The translations under genes were made by a program, and so were the position numbers. This document shows positions 6,759 to 15,131 of a stretch of 22,460 nucleotides of DNA, piece by piece (the first letter of the stretch is position 1; each line of letters starts with the position of its first letter). The DNA lies in the NCBI GenBank assembly GCA_046482735.1, contig JAWOEL010000044.1, positions 1 through 22,460 of the forward strand, written 5' to 3'. This DNA is from JAQICB01 sp046482735 (GTDB lineage: Bacteria; Bacteroidota; Bacteroidia; Bacteroidales; UBA1715). The notes below the pieces were generated by a model, which searched no databases, was not told the DNA's origin, and saw nothing but the letters and a program-made list of their open reading frames with translations.

Positions 6759-7631
6759 TTATGTTAATACTTCATATCCTGTTTCAGTCACAACCAAAGT
6801 ATGTTCCCATTGTGCAGAAAGTTTACGATCTTTCGTTAATACCGTCCATCCATCATTTCGAAAGTCACATGTGTGTGAACCTTCATTTATCATAGGTTCT
6901 ATTGTAAAAACCATATTTGGAACCATAAGCACACCTTTACGACGTGGTTGTGCATAATGAACAACTTCGGGTTCCTCATGAAATTCTTTACCTATTCCAT
7001 GACCACATAAATCACGTACCACACTATATCCATATTTTTGTGCATACGGTTCTATCGCATCACCGATATTGTTGAGACGAGTATACGGTTTTACTTGTTC
7101 CAAACCAACATACAAACAATCTTTTGCAACGGTTATCAATTTGTGAGCTTCGTCAGAAATATCACCGATGGTATACATTCTACTGCTGTCTCCGTGATAT
7201 CCGTTTAGAATAGAAGTAATATCAATATTTATAATATCTCCATTCTGTAAAATATGATTTTCATTAGGAATTCCATGACACACACATTCGTTAACCGATG
7301 TACAACATGCCTTAGGAAACCCATTATAATTGAGCGGAGCCGGAATTGCACCATGATCATACGTATATTCCCGAACCAATGTATCAATTTTTTCTGTAGA
7401 CATACCCTCTTTTACTTCGGTTTCGAGCATATCAAGAACACCTCGTGTAACAGTTCCTGCAGCACGTATTCCTTCAATATCCTGTACAGATTTCAAAAGT
7501 TTTGTTGGTAGAATGTTGAATCCTTGTTTGCGATATGTTTCGGTTTCCATGTCAAAACGTTTATGACATTTTTTATATTTTTTTCCGCTCCCACACCAAC
7601 ACGGATCATTGGGTAATATTTTGTTGCTCAT
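6759..7631 (-). CDS. map: Type I methionine aminopeptidase with N-terminal SEC-C zinc motif
   Basis: This 290-residue cytosolic metallopeptidase removes the initiator methionine from nascent proteins. The M24 fold is complete, with metal ligands Asp137, Asp148, His211, Glu245 and Glu276 and the substrate-contacting His119 in CVCHGIP. The first 25 residues carry a SEC-C zinc motif (Cys11, Cys13, Cys22, His23 in CWCGSGKKYKKCH), as found in SecA tails and in longer methionine aminopeptidases. This makes the protein about 40 residues longer than the E. coli enzyme and may help dock it at the ribosome. It starts 30 bases after pssA on the same strand, so the two are probably one transcript. Its stop codon abuts the terminator at 6720-6758. 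Nothing is missing. Confidence 0.97.
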   Translation of the reverse strand: MSNKILPNDPCWCGSGKKYKKCHKRFDMETETYRKQGFNILPTKLLKSVQDIEGIRAAGTVTRGVLDMLETEVKEGMSTEKIDTLVREYTYDHGAIPAPLNYNGFPKACCTSVNECVCHGIPNENHILQNGDIINIDITSILNGYHGDSSRMYTIGDISDEAHKLITVAKDCLYVGLEQVKPYTRLNNIGDAIEPYAQKYGYSVVRDLCGHGIGKEFHEEPEVVHYAQPRRKGVLMVPNMVFTIEPMINEGSHTCDFRNDGWTVLTKDRKLSAQWEHTLVVTETGYEVLT

Positions 7632-7661
7632 ATGTTTAAAAAATCTAATAATACTGAATTT

Positions 7662-8381
7662 TTACTGTTTCTTTGGCTTGAAAAGCCATAAAATAATACA
7701 TGTAAGAATATATAAACCTATTATTAAAGAAATAGCCTGAAATTGCAAAAACACAAATGCAATAATCGAAAAAACACCAAAAAGTATTTGTAACGGATAT
7801 TGAGAAAATGAAAGAGATGATATTTTGAGAGAAAACATAGGTATATTAGATATCATTAAACCAGACATGAGAACAACAGCCCCAATAATAAACCATGGAC
7901 CAAATACCAACGTGTCATGAAAAACTAATCCAGCAAAAAACAATGCACTTGCCGGAGTCGCTAATCCGGAAAACGAAGAAGTTTGACTCTCGTCAATATT
8001 AAATTTTGCCAACCGTATAGCAGAAAATGCAGTAATCATTAAAGGAAGTATAATAAAAACAATATATGGTGAATGCAAATCAGATATATCTGATAGAGCA
8101 TTACCAAAAATTATATGTTGTAAAACTGCAATTACAATAGCACTCGGAGCAAAACCAAAAGTTATTAAATCTGCTAATGAATCTAATTCTTTACCCATAG
8201 GTGAATACGCATTAAGTATGCGAGCAGCAAAACCATCTGAATAATCAAAGAATGCACCTAAAAAAATGAGGTAAGCAGCATATTCAAGCGGCACAAAATT
8301 GGAACAAGCTACCAAAACAGCTAGAGAACCACACAATAAATTACAAATTGTTAATATATTGGGAATGTTATTTTTAATCAT
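7662..8381 (-). CDS. pssA: CDP-diacylglycerol--serine O-phosphatidyltransferase
   Basis: This 239-residue integral membrane enzyme joins CDP-diacylglycerol and serine to give phosphatidylserine and CMP. The CDP-alcohol phosphotransferase signature is intact: Asp46, Asp49-Gly50, Ala53-Arg54, Gly63, Asp67 and Asp71 (DYSDGFAAR, then GKELDSLAD). About seven hydrophobic helices are visible. PNILTICNLLCG near the N-terminus and LDSLADLITFGFAPS are typical of the Gram-positive/Bacteroidota-type PssA, as opposed to the E. coli PLD-type enzyme. It is first in a two-gene minus-strand unit with map. The substrate-making cdsA and the next enzyme, psd, lie on the plus strand about 5-6 kb away. Confidence 0.95.
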   Translation of the reverse strand: MIKNNIPNILTICNLLCGSLAVLVACSNFVPLEYAAYLIFLGAFFDYSDGFAARILNAYSPMGKELDSLADLITFGFAPSAIVIAVLQHIIFGNALSDISDLHSPYIVFIILPLMITAFSAIRLAKFNIDESQTSSFSGLATPASALFFAGLVFHDTLVFGPWFIIGAVVLMSGLMISNIPMFSLKISSLSFSQYPLQILFGVFSIIAFVFLQFQAISLIIGLYILTCIILWLFKPKKQ

Positions 8382-8412
8382 TATAAAAAAATAATTTATA
8401 TATAAATGTATA

Positions 8413-8420
8413 CAAATGTA
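8413..8420 (-). promoter_or_regulatory. Candidate -7 box of the pssA-map unit
   Basis: Minus-strand TACATTTG matches TAnnTTTG exactly, 31 bases before the pssA ATG. No matching -33 core was seen at the usual distance. Confidence 0.4.
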
Positions 8421-8503
8421 AAAAAAATATAACTATATGTATTTCATTTGTAGAATATATAAATAAAAATGTGTATTTTCGAGTATAATTTTTAAATGAT
8501 TAT

Positions 8504-9460
8504 ATGAGTGAACAGATAAATATTGAGTATATAGAAAATAATGGAATTCGTATTGGTATTGCACCGGAAATAGGGGGAACAATCGTATCATTACATATGA
8601 ATGATTCAAAAAACATATTATGTGCTAATGAAGAATTAGTACATTCAACATTCCGACCCGAAATTTCTCCTGAAGCAGACTTTTATCCATATAATGGACA
8701 TACGATATGGTTGGGGCCACAATCTGCATGGTGGACGCAACAAAGCGAAAACACAGAACGAAAAAATGAAGCTGCTCCGTGGCCACCGGACCCATATATA
8801 GTATATGGACCATATGATATAATTCAAAAACAAAAGCATACAATTACCGTACGTAGTAATATAAGTCCGGTATGGGGAGTACAAGTAGAAAAAAGCATCG
8901 CAATAAATACAGATGGTTCAGTATTTTTGTCTGCAATTGTGCAATCGGTAGCAGAACATCCTATTGCATGGGATATTTGGTTTAATACACGCATGCATGG
9001 TTTTGATAAAGTATATGTTCCGGTAGAAAACCATGATTTTAAAGTTGAACATGTATATAATGAGCAATCAACTGAAATGCCATACGAATATGCAAAACAA
9101 CATTTTTTCACCTACACCCCTCAAGCACCCCCGGAACATAAAAATGAACGTGGCTCTAAAGCTTATATATACCCGGCCACACCAGACATTTATGCCTTTT
9201 CTCAAAATCATCTACTACATATTTCATTTGAAAAATATGCAAAAGATGTTATTCATCCCGAACAAGGACATGTAGAAATATTTAATAGAACTGCACATAA
9301 TCCGGCAGAAGGCTTGCTTGAACTAGAATATCATGCACCATACACAAAGCTAATGCCCGGAGAATCTATGCAATCCTGGGAAGTATGGAATATTGCAAGC
9401 TATAACGGTGAACACAATAAAGATAAACATATACAATTTTTAGACACATATATTAAATAA
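8504..9460 (+). CDS. DUF4380-like protein with aldose-epimerase-type fold
   Basis: This 318-residue protein has no signal peptide and is probably cytosolic. It begins with a sugar-mutarotase-like strand pattern (GIRIGIAPEIGGTIVSLHM), as in aldose 1-epimerase relatives. The YNGHTIWLGPQSAWWTQQ region and the late ELEYHAPYTKLMPGESMQSW segment fit DUF4380, a family of the galactose-mutarotase-like beta-sandwich superfamily. The WLGPQ/WEVW tryptophans would line a carbohydrate pocket. No catalytic His/Glu pair of a true aldose 1-epimerase can be named with confidence. The phosphofructokinase gene starts only 10 bases downstream, so a role in hexose or hexose-phosphate handling before glycolysis is a reasonable inference. 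A weak -7-like TATTTTCG lies at 8474-8481. Confidence 0.7.
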   Translation: MSEQINIEYIENNGIRIGIAPEIGGTIVSLHMNDSKNILCANEELVHSTFRPEISPEADFYPYNGHTIWLGPQSAWWTQQSENTERKNEAAPWPPDPYIVYGPYDIIQKQKHTITVRSNISPVWGVQVEKSIAINTDGSVFLSAIVQSVAEHPIAWDIWFNTRMHGFDKVYVPVENHDFKVEHVYNEQSTEMPYEYAKQHFFTYTPQAPPEHKNERGSKAYIYPATPDIYAFSQNHLLHISFEKYAKDVIHPEQGHVEIFNRTAHNPAEGLLELEYHAPYTKLMPGESMQSWEVWNIASYNGEHNKDKHIQFLDTYIK

Positions 9461-9470
9461 TTACACATCC

Positions 9471-10505
9471 ATGAAGAGGAAAATTGGAATTTTAACAGCC
9501 GGTGGTGATTGTCCCGGCCTCAATGCAGCAATTAGAGGAGTTGCAAAAACTGCTATTTTGGAGTATAATATGGAAGTGTATGGCATAAAAGGCGGCTTTA
9601 AAGGCTTAATTGATGCAGAATATATGCTTTTACCCGAAGAAAAAGTATCGGGAATTTTAACTCTCGGTGGAACAATTTTAGGAACATCTCGCGAAAAACC
9701 ATTTAAAAAAGCACACCCCTTTGATGATGATCCTGAGTTCAAAATCAAACGTATACATGATACAATTAAAGCACTCGATTTGGACTGTGTAGTATGCATT
9801 GGTGGTAACGGAACTATGAAGAATGCATATAAATTATCACAAGCCGGCATCCCTGTTATAGGTGTTCCAAAAACAATTGATAATGATGTGTGGGGTACCG
9901 ATGCAACATTTGGTTTTGATTCTGCTCTTGAAATTTGCACAGACGCTATCGATAGATTGCACACAACAGCAAATTCGCATAACCGCATTATGGTAATAGA
10001 AGTAATGGGACATGATGCGGGATGGATTGCATTACAATCTGGTTTAGCTGGCGGCGGTGATGTAATTTTAATTCCTGAAATAGAATATGATATACATGTA
10101 GTTTCAAAATATTTATTGAAACGGCACGCTGATGGCAAACCAGTTTCTATTGTTGTAGTTGCAGAAGGAATAAAAAGTGGAAAAAAACGCTCTCCCGGTC
10201 CTTATATAGCAAAAAAAATTAAAGATTTAACAGGTTTAGAAACACGAGAAACTGTATTGGGATATATACAACGTGGGGGCACCCCTACCGCAACCGATAG
10301 AATTCTGGCAACACGCTACGGAAGGTATGCAGCAGAATTAATAGCTCAAAAAAAATATGATGAAATGGTTACGCTTAATAATAATATAATTGGCTCTATA
10401 CCTCTATCGGAAACCGCAGGTAAAGTAAACCTTGTGGGTGAAAATTGCCGTTTAGTTAAAACCGCTCGATCATTAGGTGTTTGCTTTGGCAATTCAGGTT
10501 TATAA
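9471..10505 (+). CDS. pfkA: 6-phosphofructokinase, probably ATP-dependent
   Basis: This 344-residue enzyme phosphorylates fructose 6-phosphate to the 1,6-bisphosphate, the committed step of glycolysis. Motifs: GGDCPGLNAA (11-20), GGTILGTSRE (67-75), GGNGTMKNA (111-119), PKTIDND (133-139, catalytic Asp137), EVMGHDAGW (177-185) and LGYIQRGGTP near residue 262. In E. coli numbering, position 104 is Gly (ATP type) and position 124 is Lys, a combination found in ATP-using group III enzymes; PPi enzymes have Asp at 104. Two residues differ from the textbook enzyme: Asn for Asp103 and His for Arg171. I recall the same pair in Bacteroides- and Clostridium-type enzymes, so they are probably subgroup features. 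It follows the DUF4380 gene closely, so the two are probably co-transcribed, and a hairpin follows its stop. Confidence 0.93.
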   Translation: MKRKIGILTAGGDCPGLNAAIRGVAKTAILEYNMEVYGIKGGFKGLIDAEYMLLPEEKVSGILTLGGTILGTSREKPFKKAHPFDDDPEFKIKRIHDTIKALDLDCVVCIGGNGTMKNAYKLSQAGIPVIGVPKTIDNDVWGTDATFGFDSALEICTDAIDRLHTTANSHNRIMVIEVMGHDAGWIALQSGLAGGGDVILIPEIEYDIHVVSKYLLKRHADGKPVSIVVVAEGIKSGKKRSPGPYIAKKIKDLTGLETRETVLGYIQRGGTPTATDRILATRYGRYAAELIAQKKYDEMVTLNNNIIGSIPLSETAGKVNLVGENCRLVKTARSLGVCFGNSGL

Positions 10506-10511
10506 TGTTTG

Positions 10512-10542
10512 AATGCAAAAACATATTTTTTTATGTTGCATT
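10512..10542 (+). terminator. Hairpin after pfkA, possible terminator
   Basis: AATGCAA (10512-10518) pairs with TTGCATT (10536-10542). CATA/TATG continue the stem after a three-base bulge, closing a T6 loop. The stem is AT-rich and only two Ts follow on the plus strand, so it is a weak terminator. Confidence 0.4.
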
Positions 10543-10578
10543 TAGTGAAAGAATAGTGCATAAATAAGAATATAATTT

Positions 10579-10586
10579 TAATTTTG
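10579..10586 (+). promoter_or_regulatory. -7 box of the rsfS-ftsH operon
   Basis: TAATTTTG matches TAnnTTTG exactly, 20 bases before the rsfS ATG. No convincing -33 TTG was found. Confidence 0.45.
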
Positions 10587-10606
10587 TGCGTGAATAATAA
10601 AAATAT

Positions 10607-10966
10607 ATGAGTAAAGAAATATCAAAAGACTTAGTTAAGGTTATAGTTGAAGGAATTCAACACAAAAAAGGAAAAGAGATTGTCTCTGTTGATTTAACGA
10701 ACATTGATAATGCAGAAGTTTCCGGATTTGTAATTTGTGAAGGTGATTCATCGACTCATGTAACATCAATAGCAGATTCCGTTGCTGCATATGTAAAAAA
10801 AAGTAAATTAACCTCAGTTTACGGAAAAGACGGATACGATAATGCGGAATGGATTGTGGTGGATTGTGGTTCACTGTTTGTTCATGTATTTCAACCGCAT
10901 GTACGGAAATATTATAATATTGAGGAATTATGGGCAGATTGTCCGGTAGAAAAAATTAACGACTAA
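10607..10966 (+). CDS. rsfS: Ribosome silencing factor RsfS
   Basis: This 119-residue protein of the RsfS/Iojap family binds ribosomal protein uL14 on the large subunit and blocks subunit joining when nutrients are short. The family core is clear: GKEIVSVDLTNIDNAEVSGF near the N-terminus, GDSSTHVTSIADSVAAYVKK in the middle, and GYDNAEWIVVDCGSLFVHVF followed by RKYYNIEELWAD at the end. The length is standard. The gene opens a six-gene run; its stop is one base away from the ftsH ATG, so the two are probably translationally coupled. Placement immediately before ftsH is a common Bacteroidota arrangement. Confidence 0.96.
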   Translation: MSKEISKDLVKVIVEGIQHKKGKEIVSVDLTNIDNAEVSGFVICEGDSSTHVTSIADSVAAYVKKSKLTSVYGKDGYDNAEWIVVDCGSLFVHVFQPHVRKYYNIEELWADCPVEKIND

Positions 10967-10967
10967 T

Positions 10968-12965
10968 ATGGCGCAAGAATCTAATAATCAAAAAAAGGGT
11001 GAAAACAATGGTGACCCCAAAAAACCAAATTTCCCGAATATGAATAATCCCAAAGGTGGATTTAATATAATGTGGGTATATGCAATTTTAATTATTTCAT
11101 TTATCCTTATCAATTTCATGGATCTGGGAAGTGGTGCTGAAAAAATTACTGATAAAGAATTTTTCAACAAACTTAAATCAAATGAAATTGAACGTATTGT
11201 TGTAGTTAATAAAGAATTTGTTGAAGTATTCTCTAAATCAAATCCTTCTAAAGGACCTGGTTTTGGCACACCGGATTATGAATTCTCTATTGCTTCTGTT
11301 GACGTATTTTTGGAAAAAGTATACGAAATTCAAGAACAGCAAAATCCTGAAAATAAAATTAGTGTGAGTTCGGAAACGCGCCACAACTATATGATGGATA
11401 TTTTAGGATGGATATTACCGTTTGTCTTGATAATTGCAATTTGGATGTTTTTCATGAAACGCATGAGTGGTGGCGGTGCCCCAGGTGGCGGCGGCGGTGG
11501 TGCTGGCAACTTATTTAATATTGGTAAGTCAAAAGCAAAAATGTTTGATAGTGCTGAAGATAAGGTAAAAACAAATTTTAAAGATGTTGCCGGTTTAGAT
11601 GAAGCAAAAGTTGAAATACGCGAAATAGTTGACTTTTTGAAAAGTCCGGAAAAATATACGCAATTAGGGGGTAAAATTCCAAAAGGTGCGTTGCTGGTAG
11701 GACCTCCGGGAACCGGTAAAACTCTCCTGGCTAAAGCTGTTGCTGGAGAAGCACAAGTACCGTTTTTCTCTATGTCGGGTTCTGATTTTGTGGAAATGTT
11801 TGTGGGTGTTGGTGCAGCTCGGGTTCGTGATTTATTTAAAGAAGCAAAAGCTAAAGCACCGTGCATTGTGTTTATTGACGAAATTGATGCTATTGGGCGT
11901 GCACGGGGTAAAAATCCTAATATGGGTGCTAATGACGAACGTGAAAATACCTTAAATCAGTTATTAACGGAAATGGATGGTTTTGAAACCGATAAAGGGG
12001 TAATTATTCTTGGTGCAACCAACCGTGCTGATATGCTTGATAAAGCTCTTATGCGTGCAGGGAGATTTGACAGACAAATTCAAGTGGAATTACCTGATTT
12101 AAACGAACGAAAAGATATATTTAAGGTACACTTAACGCCAATTAAAGTGTCGGAACATCTTGACGTTTCTTTCTTGGCAAAACAAACGCCGGGCTTTTCG
12201 GGTGCCGATATTGCAAATGTGTGTAATGAAGCTGCTCTTATAGCTGCTCGTCGTGATAAAAAACAAGTGGAAAAACAAGATTTCCTCGATGCGGTTGACC
12301 GTATTATTGGTGGACTTGAAAAACGTAATAAAATTATTACGCCAGAAGAGAAAAAAACTATAGCGTTTCACGAGGCTGGTCATGCCACATTGAGTTGGTT
12401 GCTTGAATATGCTCACCCATTGGTAAAAGTTACGATTGTTCCACGTGGTAAAGCTTTAGGTGCGGCTTGGTATTTGCCTGAAGAACGGCAAATTACAACT
12501 AAGGAACAAATTATTGATGAAATTTGTGCAACTCTTGGTGGTCGAATTTCGGAAGAAATTAATTTCGGAAAAATTTCTACCGGTGCTCTTAATGATCTCG
12601 AAAAAGTGACACGCCAAGCATATGCAATGGTAACATATTTTGGTATGAGCGAAAAAATTGGTAATATCAGTTATTATGATTCAACCGGACAGTCTGAATA
12701 TTCGTTTAATAAGCCATATAGTGAACGCACATCAGAAACTATTGATGAGGAAGCTAAACGTATTATTGATATTGCTTATGAAAAAGCAACCAAAGTATTG
12801 CAAGATAATAAAGACGGACTTACTAAATTAGCTGAATTATTACTCGAAAAAGAAGTGATTTTTGGTGATGATTTAGAAAAGATATTTGGCAAACGAAAAT
12901 ATTCGACTTTGCCACAAGATGAGAAAAAAGCGGAAACAAAACAGGAAATACCAAGCGATGAATAG
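10968..12965 (+). CDS. ftsH: ATP-dependent zinc metalloprotease FtsH
   Basis: This 665-residue membrane-anchored AAA+ protease forms hexamers that extract and degrade membrane and short-lived cytosolic proteins. Domains: a Lys/Asn/Pro-rich N-terminal tail, membrane helix about 34-50, extracytoplasmic domain 51-143, second helix about 144-163, a glycine-rich linker (167-180), an AAA module with Walker A GPPGTGKT (245-252), pore loop FVGVG (278-282), Walker B IVFIDEID (300-307) and arginine-finger region RAGRFDRQ, then the M41 peptidase with zinc site HEAGH (468-472) and third ligand Asp543. All key residues are present and the length is normal. Its last eight bases overlap the start of the LUD gene, and phospholipid genes follow, which fits a membrane-quality operon. 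Confidence 0.98.
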   Translation: MAQESNNQKKGENNGDPKKPNFPNMNNPKGGFNIMWVYAILIISFILINFMDLGSGAEKITDKEFFNKLKSNEIERIVVVNKEFVEVFSKSNPSKGPGFGTPDYEFSIASVDVFLEKVYEIQEQQNPENKISVSSETRHNYMMDILGWILPFVLIIAIWMFFMKRMSGGGAPGGGGGGAGNLFNIGKSKAKMFDSAEDKVKTNFKDVAGLDEAKVEIREIVDFLKSPEKYTQLGGKIPKGALLVGPPGTGKTLLAKAVAGEAQVPFFSMSGSDFVEMFVGVGAARVRDLFKEAKAKAPCIVFIDEIDAIGRARGKNPNMGANDERENTLNQLLTEMDGFETDKGVIILGATNRADMLDKALMRAGRFDRQIQVELPDLNERKDIFKVHLTPIKVSEHLDVSFLAKQTPGFSGADIANVCNEAALIAARRDKKQVEKQDFLDAVDRIIGGLEKRNKIITPEEKKTIAFHEAGHATLSWLLEYAHPLVKVTIVPRGKALGAAWYLPEERQITTKEQIIDEICATLGGRISEEINFGKISTGALNDLEKVTRQAYAMVTYFGMSEKIGNISYYDSTGQSEYSFNKPYSERTSETIDEEAKRIIDIAYEKATKVLQDNKDGLTKLAELLLEKEVIFGDDLEKIFGKRKYSTLPQDEKKAETKQEIPSDE

Positions 12966-13593
12966 TGTGAGTAGCGATAGTGCACGAAACAGTATCTTAA
13001 CAAAATTGCGTCATACTCCAGCACGACACGAGGGAAAACAATATTCTCCTGTGTCTTCTGTTGATGATTATTTTGTACAGGTTTCGTCTGGCAAACTAAT
13101 AACTACATTTTCTGAAAATTTAATACAATTATCTGGTGAGTGTATTATGTGCGATTCGGAAAAAGAAGCGTTTGAAGCTCTTTCGGGAATTGTTTCTTCG
13201 CATACTGTTTATGTTGCACAACCCTATGTGCAGCAGTTATGTGAAAGATATTCACAATCATATGATTTGCAAGAGGCATGTGCTGAAAACTGTGTGTATT
13301 CACTTACTACATGTGATGCCTTGGCTGCACGTACGGCAAGCGTGATTTTTTCGAGTAATACTATACAAAGTCGTACACTTATATCAGCTCCAGAAGTACA
13401 TATAGTAATTGCTTATGAAAAGCAATTAGTTCCTGATTTACCTCAAGCTTTACAAAATATTCCGGCACGTGATTCCAGTCAGCTTACTGTCGTTACCGGA
13501 CCGAGCAGAACTGCTGATATTGAAAAAACATTAGTACTGGGTGCACATGGTCCGAAACGTCTATGTGTTATCATTATAAAAGATGATGCATAA
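12958..13593 (+). CDS. LUD (LutC/YkgG-type) domain protein
   Basis: This is a 211-residue product from the ATG at 12958. The frame is open further upstream inside ftsH, but the earlier starts would give an unlikely Lys/Arg-rich extension. The C-terminal TVVTGPSRTADIEKTLVLG and AHGPKRLCVIII are the signature of the LUD domain, shared with LutC of lactate utilisation. The N-terminal SARNSILTKLRHTPA is the usual lead helix. LutA and LutB are not nearby, so a lactate dehydrogenase role is doubtful. LUD genes placed between ftsH and cdsA recur in Bacteroidota, pointing to an unassigned housekeeping role. The gene overlaps ftsH by eight bases, so coupled translation is likely. Confidence 0.88.
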   Translation: MNSVSSDSARNSILTKLRHTPARHEGKQYSPVSSVDDYFVQVSSGKLITTFSENLIQLSGECIMCDSEKEAFEALSGIVSSHTVYVAQPYVQQLCERYSQSYDLQEACAENCVYSLTTCDALAARTASVIFSSNTIQSRTLISAPEVHIVIAYEKQLVPDLPQALQNIPARDSSQLTVVTGPSRTADIEKTLVLGAHGPKRLCVIIIKDDA

Positions 13594-13622
13594 TAAATTT
13601 ATTATATAAAAATTCATTGTAC

Positions 13623-14441
13623 ATGAAAAATTTTTTACAACGATTAATTACCGGAATATTATATGTTTTGGTTATAGTTGTGTCGTTATTTGTACATGAG
13701 TATATTTTTGGACTCATTTTTATGCTCATAATGCTTGCATGCTTATATGAATTTTACCGATTAGTTGGTGTTTCTCGTTCTGTTACCCCATATAAATATG
13801 CAGGTCTTGGTGTAGCAACAGTATTTTTCATGCTATCGTTTTTGCAAGCATTTACAGTTTTTTCTTTTTCAATTTTGCCTTTTTATATTATAGGTATATT
13901 ATTTTTGTTTGTATACGAACTCTTTCAAAAAAGAGGTAATAATATACACAATCTCGCGTACACATTGTTTGGGATAATATATGTTGCTATGCCGTTTTTG
14001 TTATTGCCCTATATGGCAACATATGCAGGCAGTTTTGATGCTTCTGCAGTAGTGATTATGTGCATGTTTGTATTCATTTGGTCGCACGATACATTTTCGT
14101 ATATCTGGGGGAATTTATTAGGCAAACACCAATTATACCCTGCTGTCTCTCCTAAAAAATCTATTGAGGGATTCGTTGGTGGTTTTATTTCTACTTTGGC
14201 TCTGGCATTCGTTGCAGGACACTTGTTCCCTCATTACATGTCACTTTATGAATGGATTGGCGGAGCCTGCATTATAGTTTTTTCTGCTACAGTGGGAGAT
14301 TTGTTGGAATCATCTCTTAAACGTGCTGTTGCAATTAAAGATTCCGGATCGGTACTTCCGGGACATGGAGGCTTTTTAGATAGGTTTGATAGTGTCATTT
14401 TTACCTTACCTGCATTTTTTGCATATTTGTATATATTATAG
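13623..14441 (+). CDS. cdsA: Phosphatidate cytidylyltransferase (CDP-diacylglycerol synthase)
   Basis: This is 272 residues from the ATG at 13623; a TTG two codons earlier is possible but less likely. The enzyme converts phosphatidic acid and CTP to CDP-diacylglycerol, the substrate of pssA. Seven or eight membrane helices are visible. The CDP-diglyceride synthase signature near residues 230-256 is complete: SSLKRAVAIKDSG, then LPGHGGFLDRFDS. HDTFSYIWGNLLGKH and the SPKKSIEGFVGG loop are the other conserved cytosolic segments. The gene lies 29 bases after the LUD gene and 23 before psd, so cdsA and psd are probably expressed together. Confidence 0.96.
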   Translation: MKNFLQRLITGILYVLVIVVSLFVHEYIFGLIFMLIMLACLYEFYRLVGVSRSVTPYKYAGLGVATVFFMLSFLQAFTVFSFSILPFYIIGILFLFVYELFQKRGNNIHNLAYTLFGIIYVAMPFLLLPYMATYAGSFDASAVVIMCMFVFIWSHDTFSYIWGNLLGKHQLYPAVSPKKSIEGFVGGFISTLALAFVAGHLFPHYMSLYEWIGGACIIVFSATVGDLLESSLKRAVAIKDSGSVLPGHGGFLDRFDSVIFTLPAFFAYLYIL

Positions 14442-14464
14442 CTTTGTTTTAATTAAGTAATGTT

Positions 14465-15118
14465 ATGAAAATTCATAAAGAAGGACGAAAAACTATTTAT
14501 ATAGTATTTGTATTATTATTTATCTTATTTCTACCCGTTTATTTCGTAATAAATGTAGTTCTTATTACAATTTTAACGGCAATTTTTCTTGGGGTATTTT
14601 TCCTTTTTATAGTTGGTTTTTTTCGGCATCCATTTCGTGTTTCGGAGGTTAATGATGCCATAATTTTATGTCCGGCCGACGGAAAAATCGTGGCAATAGA
14701 AGAAGTTTTTGAATCTGAATTTTTACAGACACAATGTCGTCAAATTTCAATTTTCATGTCTCCTTTAAACGTTCATGTAAACACATATCCGGTAAGTGGG
14801 AAAGTATTATATAGTGAACATCATGACGGAATAAAATTACCTGCGTTTAACCCCAAATCATCTGAAGTTAATGAGCGTACTACTATTGCAGTTGAAACTA
14901 TACACAACAATGTTATAGTTTTCAGACAAATTGCCGGTGCAGTAGCTCGTCGAATTGTAAATTATGCAAAAAAAGATGATATTGCCGTACAGGGTCAGGA
15001 ATTTGGTTTTATTAAATTTGGTTCTCGTGTAGATGTTTTTATCCCTCTTGACATGAAAGTGCAAGTAGAATTAAATCAACGTGTTCGTTTTAGTGAAACA
15101 ATTTTGGCACGTTTTTAA
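14465..15118 (+). CDS. psd: Phosphatidylserine decarboxylase proenzyme, short type
   Basis: This 217-residue pyruvoyl enzyme converts phosphatidylserine to phosphatidylethanolamine at the inner membrane. Two hydrophobic segments (about 11-29 and 31-52) anchor the N-terminus. The catalytic region includes CPADGKIVAIEE (69-80), IFMSPLNVHVNTYPVSGKV (96-114) and FIKFGSRVDVFIP (182-194). Self-cleavage is expected between Gly186 and Ser187, with the new N-terminal Ser becoming the pyruvoyl group. The length matches the short (archaeal/Bacteroidota-type) PSD rather than the ~320-residue E. coli form. With pssA and cdsA in the window, the phosphatidylethanolamine branch is complete. Confidence 0.95.
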   Translation: MKIHKEGRKTIYIVFVLLFILFLPVYFVINVVLITILTAIFLGVFFLFIVGFFRHPFRVSEVNDAIILCPADGKIVAIEEVFESEFLQTQCRQISIFMSPLNVHVNTYPVSGKVLYSEHHDGIKLPAFNPKSSEVNERTTIAVETIHNNVIVFRQIAGAVARRIVNYAKKDDIAVQGQEFGFIKFGSRVDVFIPLDMKVQVELNQRVRFSETILARF

Positions 15119-15131
15119 ATGATAAAATGTT

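Noticed and set aside
9461..10138. 225-codon minus-strand ORF opposite pfkA
   Set aside because: Shadow of the conserved pfkA coding sequence; its proline/serine-rich product has no family features.
12886..12957. Upstream extension of the LUD gene inside ftsH
   Set aside because: It would add a Lys/Arg-rich stretch encoded by the out-of-frame end of ftsH; the ATG at 12958 gives the normal LUD length and a typical overlap.
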